Positions 16,831 through 24,502 of a stretch of DNA of 64,000 nucleotides are shown here, in pieces; position 1 is the stretch's first letter, and the number at the start of each line of letters is the position of its first letter. Under the pieces are notes generated by a model. That model was not told the origin of the DNA. It did not search any database and was given only the letters and a program-made list of their open reading frames with translations. The translations under genes and the position numbers were made by a program. Origin of the DNA: Anaerolineales bacterium (GTDB lineage: Bacteria; Chloroflexota; Anaerolineae; Anaerolineales; Villigracilaceae); the NCBI GenBank assembly GCA_020634885.1, contig JACKAW010000003.1, positions 1 to 64,000 of the forward strand. The letters are read 5' to 3'.

Positions 16831-18149
16831 CGTCCTACCAACATTTCTTTAATTAAGCTTAAGGTATATTCTCTTCGGGCATTCCCGGCTGGGTCGTTTG
16901 TAAACCCATACTGAGTGCTTCCCGCTTGTTCCATGTGCCAATTCATTAGCATATCTGCCAATTGTTCCAGTTTGGCAGATCCATCGGTTCGGCTTTCTTC
17001 GACGGTAATTCGATATTCCAAACTATCATTTCCATTAAGGAAGCCAGTGAAATCTCTTTGCCAATATCCCCCATCTTCATTATAGTCAAGATATTTACCA
17101 TCGATTTTCAAAATCTTATCTACATTGCTAAAAATATCAAAACCAATATGATTGGGAGTTGTATGTCCGAATTCATGCATAAGGTTCTCTTCTGTTGGGG
17201 GCTGTTTACACACAATGGTTTGTGGCGCAAAAGTTTGCACTTCCTTTGTTTCATAAACAGGTTTGTCTTTTGTTCCTATATTTATCTTGTATTGAGCAAT
17301 ATAATTAAACTCATTAATGTTCTGTAAAATATTCTTTTTCGTTTCACAATTACCTGGGGCAACTTTCTCTATTGTATTTCCATTGCGATCCACTTCTTGA
17401 TAAAAAAAGGTGGCTTTATCGTCAAGAATTATTAATACTTGTCCATTACTCCGTAAAAAAGCAGATTCTGGAGTAGGAGCGTTCAGGAAAGGCATATAGT
17501 TTTTTCCAAGCAAATTAGCTGTGTCTAATGCAACTTGCAAAGTTGCTGAATCAGTATTTCCAACTATAGAAATTCCATATCTTCCGAGTTGATAATCAAT
17601 ATCAACTTGAGGGGTATGGGTTGGTAATGGAGTCTGCGTTGGTAAAGGTGTGTTTGCCGTCTGATAAGCAATTATCCAGGCTTCATCTGGATGTAATGTT
17701 TTTGTCATGGTCTTAGTTACCAACACAGGCGTTGATGTTGGCGTTACTGTTGACATTGCTGGCGAAATCCACTTCGGACCAAATGGAGGCGGCCAAGGCT
17801 CATTACTCTTCCACCAATCCCAATCAAGTACATCCCACCATGTAGAAACACCATCATTATATTTGTCTGGCGGATTCGGTTCTTGTGGTGCAGGCACAGC
17901 CAGCGGCTTTCCACCGCTTACCGTCTTTTCCTCTCGCGCATTGACCGCCGCCCATGCCCCTTGACTCGCCACCCCCTTCAGCCACGTCTCCTCCTCCTTA
18001 TCCAGGTAACTGGACGCCACATACGGCGTGACAGGCTTTGCCTTGCTCATCACCGCTTCGGCTTTGGCGAGGTTCTTGTTTTTGGCAATCTTACTTTGTG
18101 CTTGCTGCGTCGCCTTCTTTTGATTCATCAACGCCTGTGACTCTGCCAC
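16827..18149 (-). CDS. Orphan cassette: conserved core fused to HEFGH metallopeptidase-like C-terminus
   Basis: The open frame begins at a GTG (18147-18149) inside the conserved core. It is the continuation of the fragment at 18171-18371, separated from it by two in-frame stops. Residues 1-68 repeat the core of the large secreted protein (AESQALMNQKKATQQAQSK, DKEEETWLKGVASQGAWAA). A Pro/Thr linker follows. The C-terminal ~260 residues hold LMHEFGHTTPNH, an HExxH zinc-peptidase motif, and about 55 residues later LEQLADML, where gluzincins such as M78 carry the third ligand Glu. No signal peptide is present. I call it a putative peptidase toxin domain. Whether it is expressed despite the stops is unknown. 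Confidence 0.65.
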   Translation of the reverse strand: MAESQALMNQKKATQQAQSKIAKNKNLAKAEAVMSKAKPVTPYVASSYLDKEEETWLKGVASQGAWAAVNAREEKTVSGGKPLAVPAPQEPNPPDKYNDGVSTWWDVLDWDWWKSNEPWPPPFGPKWISPAMSTVTPTSTPVLVTKTMTKTLHPDEAWIIAYQTANTPLPTQTPLPTHTPQVDIDYQLGRYGISIVGNTDSATLQVALDTANLLGKNYMPFLNAPTPESAFLRSNGQVLIILDDKATFFYQEVDRNGNTIEKVAPGNCETKKNILQNINEFNYIAQYKINIGTKDKPVYETKEVQTFAPQTIVCKQPPTEENLMHEFGHTTPNHIGFDIFSNVDKILKIDGKYLDYNEDGGYWQRDFTGFLNGNDSLEYRITVEESRTDGSAKLEQLADMLMNWHMEQAGSTQYGFTNDPAGNARREYTLSLIKEMLVGR

Positions 18150-18350
18150 AATCCGCTTTTGCTATTGCTGTTACTTCTTTTCGTAAGCGATCTGTCCCGG
18201 TGTCTTCTTTCTCGGTCTATCATCCTCTTCTTCTTCGCCTCCGCTGTTTCGCATGGCGGCGAGACGTGCCGCCTCTTCTTCGCGCTTCTTTTGCCATTCG
18301 GCGAGGGTCGCACCGAGCAGGGCGGCTGCCGCTCCGCCCCAGAGGATGTT
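17947..18350 (-). repeat. Core repeat, orphan copy
   Basis: About 404 nt matching 19226-19623 at roughly nine bases in ten by eye. The match begins just after the stop of the small membrane gene, at N(I/V)LWGGAAAALL, and ends at GAWAA. Only small in-frame differences occur: two extra codons near 18162-18173, and one Glu codon more and one less. Sampled GC is about 65% here (39 of 60 at 17941-18000) against 27% at 18601-18660. Confidence 0.85.
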
Positions 18351-18371
18351 GGTTATCTCCTTCATCCCCAC
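18171..18371 (-). pseudogene. Detached N-terminal part of the orphan core (membrane segment plus charged region)
   Basis: A GTG/ATG start follows the upstream stop at once (MGMKEITNILWGG). 66 codons encode the span-like LWGGAAAALLGATLAEW, the charged KKREEEAAR region and KKTPGQIAYEKK. It then meets TAA at 18171-18173 and, in the same frame, TAG at 18162-18164. The intact copy reads KKQQQKR here, with CAA and CAG codons. Two nonsense codons in one Gln run indicate decay or a repeat-borne insertion. The frame continues unbroken into the metallopeptidase-like part. Confidence 0.75.
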
Positions 18372-18779
18372 TTAATACAAACCTAATTCTTCATCCGGTT
18401 TATTTAGAATAACAAAACCGGCAATGATTGGGTAAGCATGGCGTATGGTATACACTAATACATTCACGATAATATTTTCATAATGAAACTTTGAAACATA
18501 TGCAATGTCATCAAGAAGTAATAACCCCCAAATGGCAACACCTAAAATCGCAATAACACCTAATAGACCAACCCATTTTAATACAATCTTTCCTTTTTTT
18601 TGACGATTCATTAAAAAGAATGAAGATATCAATAACCCAAAGCTAGAAAGAAAATATAGAGGCGTTTGAAAATCCCAATCCCAAGCTAAAGATCTCCAAA
18701 AAAATCTAAAATAATACATAAACATTAATAAATTAAAGATGATTAAAACTCTTATTCGAGGGTACATTTTTTGTGTCAT
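18372..18779 (-). CDS. Small four-span membrane protein, candidate immunity protein
   Basis: 135 residues with about four hydrophobic segments (VLIIFNLLMFMYYFRFFW, LYFLSSFGLLISSFFLM, WVGLLGVIAILGVAIWGLLL, NVLVYTIRHAYPIIAGFVIL). AAGGAA lies 8 nt before the ATG. It starts 13 nt after the stop of the large secreted Ig-repeat gene and abuts the orphan core fragment. The DNA is strongly AT-rich (16 G/C of 60 at 18601-18660). I recognise no family. Its position directly after a variable C-terminus is where polymorphic-toxin loci place an immunity gene. Confidence 0.6.
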   Translation of the reverse strand: MTQKMYPRIRVLIIFNLLMFMYYFRFFWRSLAWDWDFQTPLYFLSSFGLLISSFFLMNRQKKGKIVLKWVGLLGVIAILGVAIWGLLLLDDIAYVSKFHYENIIVNVLVYTIRHAYPIIAGFVILNKPDEELGLY

Positions 18780-18792
18780 TTAAGAATTCCTT

Positions 18793-21225
18793 TCAATCTG
18801 TTACATTTGTATCATTTAAGCCGCCAGGCATACCACCACCCCCAGTAGTCAAATTTGGTTCTGCAGGATAATGATAGGTACTAGGCACATTTTCTAATAC
18901 GCCATCTACAACTCTTTCAATTATAGATTTATCATTTGGATTTGTCGGAGTAGGAGGAGGCGGTGGCAGGGTAGGGCTTGGTGTAAGAGTAAGAATTGGT
19001 ATTACCGTATCAAGAGCATCTGGTGTGGTAGATAGCGCAGGCGTACTTGATGGTATCAAAGTATTTGCAGGCGTTCTATATTCGGATGGGGTAGCAATCT
19101 CTATTGGACTCGGTGTTGAGGTTGGCGTAGGTGTCTCTGCATTGTCTTCATTATCTGGCTGCGTAGGGACTGGTTGAGGCAATGGAATAACTATAGCAAC
19201 TGGCTCACTTTTGGCATCTGATGTCGCCGCCCACGCCCCTTGACTCGCCACCCCCTTCAGCCACGTCTCCTCCTCCTTATCTATGTAACTGGACGCCACA
19301 TACGGCGCGGAAGGTTTCACCTTGCTCATCACCGCTTCGGCTTTGGCGAGGTTCTTGTCTTTGGCAATCTTACTTTGAGCTTGCTGCGTTGCCTTCTTTT
19401 GATTCAACAATGCCTGTGACTCTGCCACGATGCGCTTTTGCTGTTGCTTCTTTTCGTAGGCGATCTGTCCCGGCGTCTTCTTTCTCGGTCTATCATCCTC
19501 TTCTTCGCCTCCGCTGTTTCGCATGGCGGCTCGTCTAGCGGCTTCCTCTTCTTCGCGTTTCTTTTGCCACTCCGCCAAAGTCGCACCGAGCAGGGCGGCG
19601 GCTGCTCCACCCCAGAGAACATTGCTCGTTGTATTGGATTGGGTTGGGGTGGTTGTGCTGTTTGCAGAGAATGAGGTTTGGATACTATTTCCAGTGAAGG
19701 GGTTGGATGTGCTTCCGAATACCTGCGGCGCAGATTGAGTTACAACGGTTTCTTCCTCAATCACGGTTTCGACAGTCTCAAGCGCAGGCATAACCAGCGC
19801 AGGGATGCTCTCCTGCTCGGCGGTCTTCACCACCGGCACTTCAATCGTCGCCGTGCCGATGGTCTCCACGCCCGCGCCGTTGATCACTTTGAGCGCGATG
19901 TAGTAGATGCCAGGAGTTGGGTAAGTTCCATCAGAAAAGATGCCGTCCCAACGCATGCTGCCTTTGTATTTGCTGTTCCCGTCCAGGTTCTCCACCCAGG
20001 TCACGCGCTGGTACTTGCCCTCGTTGTCCTTGATCACCACCCGCAGTTCGGTCAGTCCGCTTTGCGAGTCTTCGATGCTGTAAAAAAGCCCGTCGCCCAG
20101 CACGAGCGCATCATCCAGCATGGCGATCACGGCTGGGCTGGCGTCAATGTAAAGAGTCTGCACTGGCGTTTCGGTGACGTTGCCCGCATTATCCGTCACG
20201 CGGATTTGATAACTGTGATTCCCATCCGCGAAGAACAGCGGACTGTTGATGACCGTCCATGCGCCATTGTCTATCATCGCTTCGATCTTGTTTATGCCTG
20301 AGGTGGCATCACTGGCATTGGGCGTCACTGTGACCGATGTGGTGTAAAAGTCATTCTGACCGCGTGTACCGTCCACTTGCAGGCTCAGGCTGGGGGTGAT
20401 CGTATCTACCATGATGGTTTGCACAGCGGTCTCGGTCAGGTTGCCCGCATTGTCCACGGCACGGAATTGGATGCTGTGAACTCCATCTGTGAAAGTTGTG
20501 TCTGTGTAGGGGCTGTAGCCTGTGTTGTTCACGTTCACTTCCAGGCTGTATACACCGGAATTGAAATCGGAGGCTGAGGCGGTGACGGAGGTTTGGGTGG
20601 TGAACCAATTATTTGTCCCGCTCGTACCGCTGATGTTTCCGTCAATTTGCGGGGTGGTCACATCCACATAATAAGACACCGTATCGCTATCCGAGAGTCC
20701 GGTCGAGGCATCCACTTTGTAATTCACGCTTCCCACGCCTTCCGACAGATCAATGGTGCAGGGGTTTTCGGTGCAGGTGAAATTATTGCCGTTCACATCT
20801 CCGCTGATGATGAGGCTTGCGTTCTGCGGGTCAGATGCGCTCAGTTCAATGCTGAGTGCGCCGATGCACCAATCACCCCAGCCAGGGACAGAGCAGTTGA
20901 GCGTGTGCGAGATCGTGGGCGGCGAGTAACTTGGTCCGCCACCGCCGCCCTCGTGAGTACAAGTACATTTCTGCTCGTATCGCAGACATCCTCCGCGAAT
21001 CACTTCTGCACATGCCCACTCCCAACAATTTGGGTTGTCAAAGCAAGTCCAACCTGCGCCCGCTTGGGGAATGATAAAAAGAGAGTCCGCGTTGGGTTGC
21101 TTGTCCGGTGAATCTTCCGCTTGGGGAAGCGCCACTGGCAATAACCACACGATTGCAACCAACATCAAGGCTATAAAGACCTTGACCGGCTCAAAGAGTT
21201 CATACCGTTTTGTTTTGGGGTTCAT
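18793..21225 (-). CDS. Secreted Ig-repeat protein with conserved membrane/charged core and variable Pro/Thr tail
   Basis: 810 residues from MNPKTKRYE (ATG 21223-21225, AAGGAGGGGG upstream; the frame is open to 21339). Order: basic N-terminus and signal span (1-34); a Cys-rich stretch with seven Cys at about 61-89 (WTCFDNPNCWEWACAEV, GGCLRYEQKCTCT); three Ig-like units of ~85 residues (WFTTQTSVTASASD...VDNAGNLTET; FYTTSVTVTPNASD...VTDNAGNVTET); a FlgD-like fold (~365-465); a linker; then the core: LWGGAAAALLGATLAEW span (~537-553), charged helix with KKTPGQIAYEKK, and VASSYIDKEEETWLKGVASQGAW. The tail of ~140 residues is P/T/S-rich and ends GGLNDTNVTD. The plan is export, display and a swappable C-terminus. 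No toxin domain is recognised in this tail. Confidence 0.75.
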   Translation of the reverse strand: MNPKTKRYELFEPVKVFIALMLVAIVWLLPVALPQAEDSPDKQPNADSLFIIPQAGAGWTCFDNPNCWEWACAEVIRGGCLRYEQKCTCTHEGGGGGPSYSPPTISHTLNCSVPGWGDWCIGALSIELSASDPQNASLIISGDVNGNNFTCTENPCTIDLSEGVGSVNYKVDASTGLSDSDTVSYYVDVTTPQIDGNISGTSGTNNWFTTQTSVTASASDFNSGVYSLEVNVNNTGYSPYTDTTFTDGVHSIQFRAVDNAGNLTETAVQTIMVDTITPSLSLQVDGTRGQNDFYTTSVTVTPNASDATSGINKIEAMIDNGAWTVINSPLFFADGNHSYQIRVTDNAGNVTETPVQTLYIDASPAVIAMLDDALVLGDGLFYSIEDSQSGLTELRVVIKDNEGKYQRVTWVENLDGNSKYKGSMRWDGIFSDGTYPTPGIYYIALKVINGAGVETIGTATIEVPVVKTAEQESIPALVMPALETVETVIEEETVVTQSAPQVFGSTSNPFTGNSIQTSFSANSTTTPTQSNTTSNVLWGGAAAALLGATLAEWQKKREEEEAARRAAMRNSGGEEEDDRPRKKTPGQIAYEKKQQQKRIVAESQALLNQKKATQQAQSKIAKDKNLAKAEAVMSKVKPSAPYVASSYIDKEEETWLKGVASQGAWAATSDAKSEPVAIVIPLPQPVPTQPDNEDNAETPTPTSTPSPIEIATPSEYRTPANTLIPSSTPALSTTPDALDTVIPILTLTPSPTLPPPPPTPTNPNDKSIIERVVDGVLENVPSTYHYPAEPNLTTGGGGMPGGLNDTNVTD
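19226..19623 (-). repeat. Core repeat, copy within the intact Ig-repeat gene
   Basis: About 398 nt, partner of 17947-18350. It encodes the LWGGAAAALL membrane segment through GVASQGAWAA. The run is continuous in frame here (KKQQQKR). Confidence 0.85.
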
Positions 21226-21301
21226 CTGCGTTGCCCCCTCCTTGGGTGTTTTTTCAATTTTACAGGAAGACCCAAGGCACGAGGCTTGCAGGTTTGTTAG
21301 G
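21218..21301 (-). repeat. 84-nt leader repeat, copy 2, upstream of the Ig-repeat gene
   Basis: Partner of 26-109 with two mismatches. It contains the same CCTTGGGT/ACCCAAGG stem and the same ribosome site and start codon. Identity stops abruptly at 21302, where the two upstream regions become unrelated. Confidence 0.7.
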
Positions 21302-21401
21302 TTGTATTCATATTCTAATTTTCTACAAGCTAAAGCCACTGCACTCCCACAAGAAAAGATTTTTCAATTAGACATGAACTTATAGTAAAATACGTCCTGC
21401 C

Positions 21402-21485
21402 GGGGCGATGGCGGAATCGGCAGACGCAACAGACTTAAAATCTGTCGTTGGTAACAACGTGAGGGTTCGACCCCCTCTCGCCCCA
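21402..21485 (+). tRNA. tRNA-Leu (anticodon TAA)
   Basis: 84 nt. Acceptor GGGGCGA pairs with TCGCCCC. The D-arm has GCGGAATCGGCAGACGC. The anticodon arm CAGACTTAAAATCTG shows TAA in the loop. A long variable arm (GTTGGTAACAACG) marks a class II tRNA, and GGGTTCGACCCC is the T-arm. Discriminator A at 21485. CCA is not encoded. Confidence 0.95.
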
Positions 21486-21490
21486 CTCCT

Positions 21491-21526
21491 CGTCATTGCA
21501 GCGCTGCAAAAAGGGTTGCAATGACG
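21491..21526. repeat. Inverted repeat after tRNA-Leu
   Basis: CGTCATTGCA and TGCAATGACG form a perfect 10-bp stem around 15-16 nt. No T-run follows. It may end the tRNA transcript or be a REP-like element. Confidence 0.5.
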
Positions 21527-21547
21527 TTCGCATCTATACCGCACTCG

Positions 21548-21593
21548 GTTGAAAATTTTGCTTCGTGAGAAGGTGAAAAGCGCAATTTTCAAC
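21548..21593. repeat. Inverted repeat in the dGTPase leader
   Basis: GTTGAAAATT and AATTTTCAAC form a perfect 10-bp stem about 26 nt before the dGTPase start codon. It may be a leader hairpin or a regulator site; nothing identifies which. Confidence 0.4.
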
Positions 21594-21618
21594 GGTGGGT
21601 ATTATAAAAAGGCAAAGC

Positions 21619-22770
21619 ATGTTCTTTACTCGTCAGCAACTGGAAGAGAATGAAGACCGCAGCCTCGCGCCGTACGGTATGCGCAGCAAAGACACAAAAG
21701 GTCGCGCGTACCTTGGCGGCGAGCCAGATTATCGCACCTCCTTCCAGCGCGACCGTGACCGCATCCTCCATACCACCGCTTTTCGACGCCTCGAATACAA
21801 AACGCAGGTCTTTATCAACTTTGAAGGCGACTACTTCCGCACCCGCCTCACCCACACTCTTGAAGTCGCCCAGATCGGCAGAACACTTGCCCGTGCCCTT
21901 GGCGGTAACGAAGACCTTGTAGAAGCCATCTGCCTTGCCCACGATCTCGGTCACTCCCCTTTCGGTCACTCTGGTGAAGTTGCCCTAGCCCGCCTGATGA
22001 AAGAATACGGCGGATTTGACCACAATAAACAGTCCCTTCGCATCGTCACAGAACTTGAACAACGCTTTCCAGAATTCCCTGGGCTAAACCTTACATGGGA
22101 AGTACGCGAAGGAATGGTCAAACACGAATCGGAATACGATATATCAGACGCCCGCGATTTCAACCCCGAACTACGCGGCAATCTTGAAACTCAGATCGCC
22201 AATGTCGCTGATGAACTCGCCTACACCACCCACGATCTCGATGACGGACTGCGCTCAGGTATGATCCACCCTCAAACCCTTGACGGTGTGGCGCTTTGGG
22301 AAATTCTGTGCGAAACCTTCAACTGGCGCGCACAAACCATCGAAGATATGGAACGCCATCGCATGATCCGCCATCTGGTCGGAATTCTCGTCACCGACAT
22401 GGTTCAAGGAACAGATACACGACTGAAAGAAAGCAAGGTCAATTCTGCCCTCGATATTCAGAAATTGAAACATAATGTCGTCGGCTATACAGAAGAAATG
22501 CAAAGGCGCAACCGTGAACTAAAAGACCTGCTTTACAAAAAGCTTTACCGGCACTACCGTGTGGTTCGTATGCAGGTCAAAGCAGAGCGCATCATTTCAG
22601 ACCTCTTTCACGCCTTCCGCGCCGAGCCAACCACCCTGCCCGACCATGTGCAATTCTTCATTGAAAAACGCGGTCTCGAACGCACCATCTGCGATTACAT
22701 TGCCGGAATGACCGACCGCTACGCAATTGAAGAACACCAAAAAATGTTCAACCCCAACGAGAAACCTTAA
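21619..22770 (+). CDS. dgt: Deoxyguanosinetriphosphate triphosphohydrolase-like HD protein
   Basis: 383 residues from MFFTRQQLEENEDR (ATG at 21619, AAGG 6 nt upstream; a GTG at 21595 in the same frame is less likely). The N-terminal FQRDRDRILHTTAFRRLEYKTQV, then THTLEVAQIGRTLARAL and CLAHDLGHSPFGHSGE, give the HD metal site of dGTP triphosphohydrolases (type 2/3 group). The enzyme cleaves dNTPs to nucleosides and triphosphate and trims nucleotide pools. It stands alone between tRNA-Leu and greA. Confidence 0.93.
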   Translation: MFFTRQQLEENEDRSLAPYGMRSKDTKGRAYLGGEPDYRTSFQRDRDRILHTTAFRRLEYKTQVFINFEGDYFRTRLTHTLEVAQIGRTLARALGGNEDLVEAICLAHDLGHSPFGHSGEVALARLMKEYGGFDHNKQSLRIVTELEQRFPEFPGLNLTWEVREGMVKHESEYDISDARDFNPELRGNLETQIANVADELAYTTHDLDDGLRSGMIHPQTLDGVALWEILCETFNWRAQTIEDMERHRMIRHLVGILVTDMVQGTDTRLKESKVNSALDIQKLKHNVVGYTEEMQRRNRELKDLLYKKLYRHYRVVRMQVKAERIISDLFHAFRAEPTTLPDHVQFFIEKRGLERTICDYIAGMTDRYAIEEHQKMFNPNEKP

Positions 22771-22856
22771 TTAACTTTCGTTTCAAATGGGGGCATCGAA
22801 TAAGAAAACACAAGCTCCCATTCTTTTGCCCCCTGCCTACATAGAAAAGGAGAACC

Positions 22857-23315
22857 ATGTCTCAACATTACTTAACTCCCGAAGGTGAAGCCAAACTCAA
22901 GGCAGAGCTGGAGGAATTAAAAGGTCCGCGCCGCGAAGAACTCGCCCAACGCCTGCGTTCCGCCATCCAAATGGGCGATCTTTCTGAAAACGCCGATTAC
23001 CACAAAGCCAAGGAAGACCAGGGTTTTCTCGAAGGACGCATCCAAGAGATCGAAGCCATCCTGCGAATTTCCGTTCTCATTGAAAAGAAAAGCTCCGATA
23101 CAGTAACCATCGGTTCATCGGTAACCATTCAAGAAGAGGGGTTCGACCCTGAAACTTATGATATCGTCGGCTCCACCGAAGCAGACCCGCGCAAAGGGAA
23201 AATTTCACACGCATCCCCCATTGGCGTCGCCCTCATGGATAAACGAGTCGGCGATGTTGCAGAAGCGCAAACCCCCGGCGGTACGATCAAATTCAAAATT
23301 ATCAAAATCGAATAA
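22857..23315 (+). CDS. greA: Transcription elongation factor GreA
   Basis: 152 residues, typical length. The N-terminal coiled coil carries the acidic tip motif GDLSENADYH at about 41-50, which reaches into the RNA polymerase channel to trigger cleavage of backtracked RNA. The FKBP-like C-terminal domain includes SPIGVALMDKRVGDVAEAQTP. AAAGGAG lies 6 nt before the ATG. A terminator follows at once. Confidence 0.95.
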   Translation: MSQHYLTPEGEAKLKAELEELKGPRREELAQRLRSAIQMGDLSENADYHKAKEDQGFLEGRIQEIEAILRISVLIEKKSSDTVTIGSSVTIQEEGFDPETYDIVGSTEADPRKGKISHASPIGVALMDKRVGDVAEAQTPGGTIKFKIIKIE

Positions 23316-23319
23316 GATA

Positions 23320-23350
23320 AAAAAAACCGCTCCATATGGAGCGGTTTTTG
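23320..23350. terminator. Terminator after greA
   Basis: AAAAACCGCTCCATATGGAGCGGTTTTT, a self-complementary stem just behind the greA stop. It lies between convergent genes and can serve both. Confidence 0.92.
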
Positions 23351-23365
23351 ATTTTTAGGTCATCA

Positions 23366-24352
23366 CTAACGGGGCCAGATCGCCAATTCCAGTGTCATCC
23401 GTTCGAAATAACTATTCTCTGGCAAAGGACCGGCGCCATATTCAATATCCACAACGGTGGCGAGTAATTGCAGCGTGGCGGTTTCAAGTAAAACCTGAGC
23501 CTGAGGCTCCACCAGCACCAACTCACCTTTGGGCTCAAGCCGTGAGCGAATACCCGGGTCTGAATACGCATGTGAAGACATCAACACTTTGGTTGCGGTT
23601 TTGATGTCATTCTTGTCAAACAACCAAATCTCCACCGCCGTCACTTTCTTCGGCTCGCCCACGCCAATGATCTCTGAAACGCCAACACCGTACTCACCCA
23701 AAAATTCACCGGCGCCAGTATCAATACTAAACGATTCGTCATACAAATCATCGCCAAGCACGTAAGTCGTCATCGTCTGCGTGATGGGCGGAGCAAGACC
23801 CAACTCTTCAAAGTTCGTCTTTGATGCAGAGCGATTAAGCTCAGAAGCCTGCATCACAGCCGTCACCTCGCCAGAACCGCGCTTGCCGAATAAACGGAAC
23901 AGGTACATTCCACCGGCAGCAACAACACCCAACACCAGCACCAACCCTATCCCGATCAAAGCCGTACGCATTACAGGGTTCGTACTTGGCACTTCCACAA
24001 CAGGAGCAGCGCCGCCCGAAGAAAGAATATCCGTGATCAACTGACCATATGCCTGAACAACAGCAGGGTCTTGATCTCCCGGGTTATTTTGAATTGCCGC
24101 ATACGCCGTCTGGGCAAAAGGACCAAGCCCCTGCCAGCGTTGAACCGCAAGGTTCGGATTCTGATTCAGACGAAAGGAGTCAATCGCCATACGCAGGTAA
24201 TCTTCCTGCAAATCGGCACGCAAATAATACGGTGTAGCATCCTTAAATTCCTTGGTGCTCCAACCGATCAACAAACCCAACCCCAACCCCGCAATAAAAA
24301 GTACGATCGGCATGATGGGGATTTTTTTCAAGAAAGCAACGACAAATTGCAT
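23366..24352 (-). CDS. Two-span membrane protein of unknown function
   Basis: 328 residues. There is a membrane span at ~12-30 (IMPIVLFIAGLGLGLLIGW), a helical extracytoplasmic part (YYLRADLQEDYLRMAIDSF, resembling a motif common in Chloroflexota membrane proteins), a second span at ~128-150 (ALIGIGLVLVLGVVAAGGMYLF), and a cytoplasmic beta-rich C-terminus with VEIWLFDKNDIKTATKVLMS. GAAGGAG precedes the ATG and a TATAAT lies at 24384-24390 on the minus strand. No known enzyme motif. It is convergent with greA and downstream of topA. Confidence 0.65.
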   Translation of the reverse strand: MQFVVAFLKKIPIMPIVLFIAGLGLGLLIGWSTKEFKDATPYYLRADLQEDYLRMAIDSFRLNQNPNLAVQRWQGLGPFAQTAYAAIQNNPGDQDPAVVQAYGQLITDILSSGGAAPVVEVPSTNPVMRTALIGIGLVLVLGVVAAGGMYLFRLFGKRGSGEVTAVMQASELNRSASKTNFEELGLAPPITQTMTTYVLGDDLYDESFSIDTGAGEFLGEYGVGVSEIIGVGEPKKVTAVEIWLFDKNDIKTATKVLMSSHAYSDPGIRSRLEPKGELVLVEPQAQVLLETATLQLLATVVDIEYGAGPLPENSYFERMTLELAIWPR

Positions 24353-24502
24353 AATAAACTCCTTCGCTTATTTGCTTTCACACGATTATACAACGTAAAC
24401 ATACCGCAAGCATGGCAGAATGATTGCCCAAACAGGACGCGAACGCCTCAAACCCAAGCCAAAGCCTGTTCCCCCCACCCAAGCCTGGCGCCTCGCTGAA
24501 AA

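Noticed and set aside
21218..21301. The conserved leader as a c-di-GMP-I (GEMM) riboswitch.
   Set aside because: It has GCAAGCC-like pieces but lacks the conserved paired core and tetraloop receptor of that class; only one hairpin is clear.
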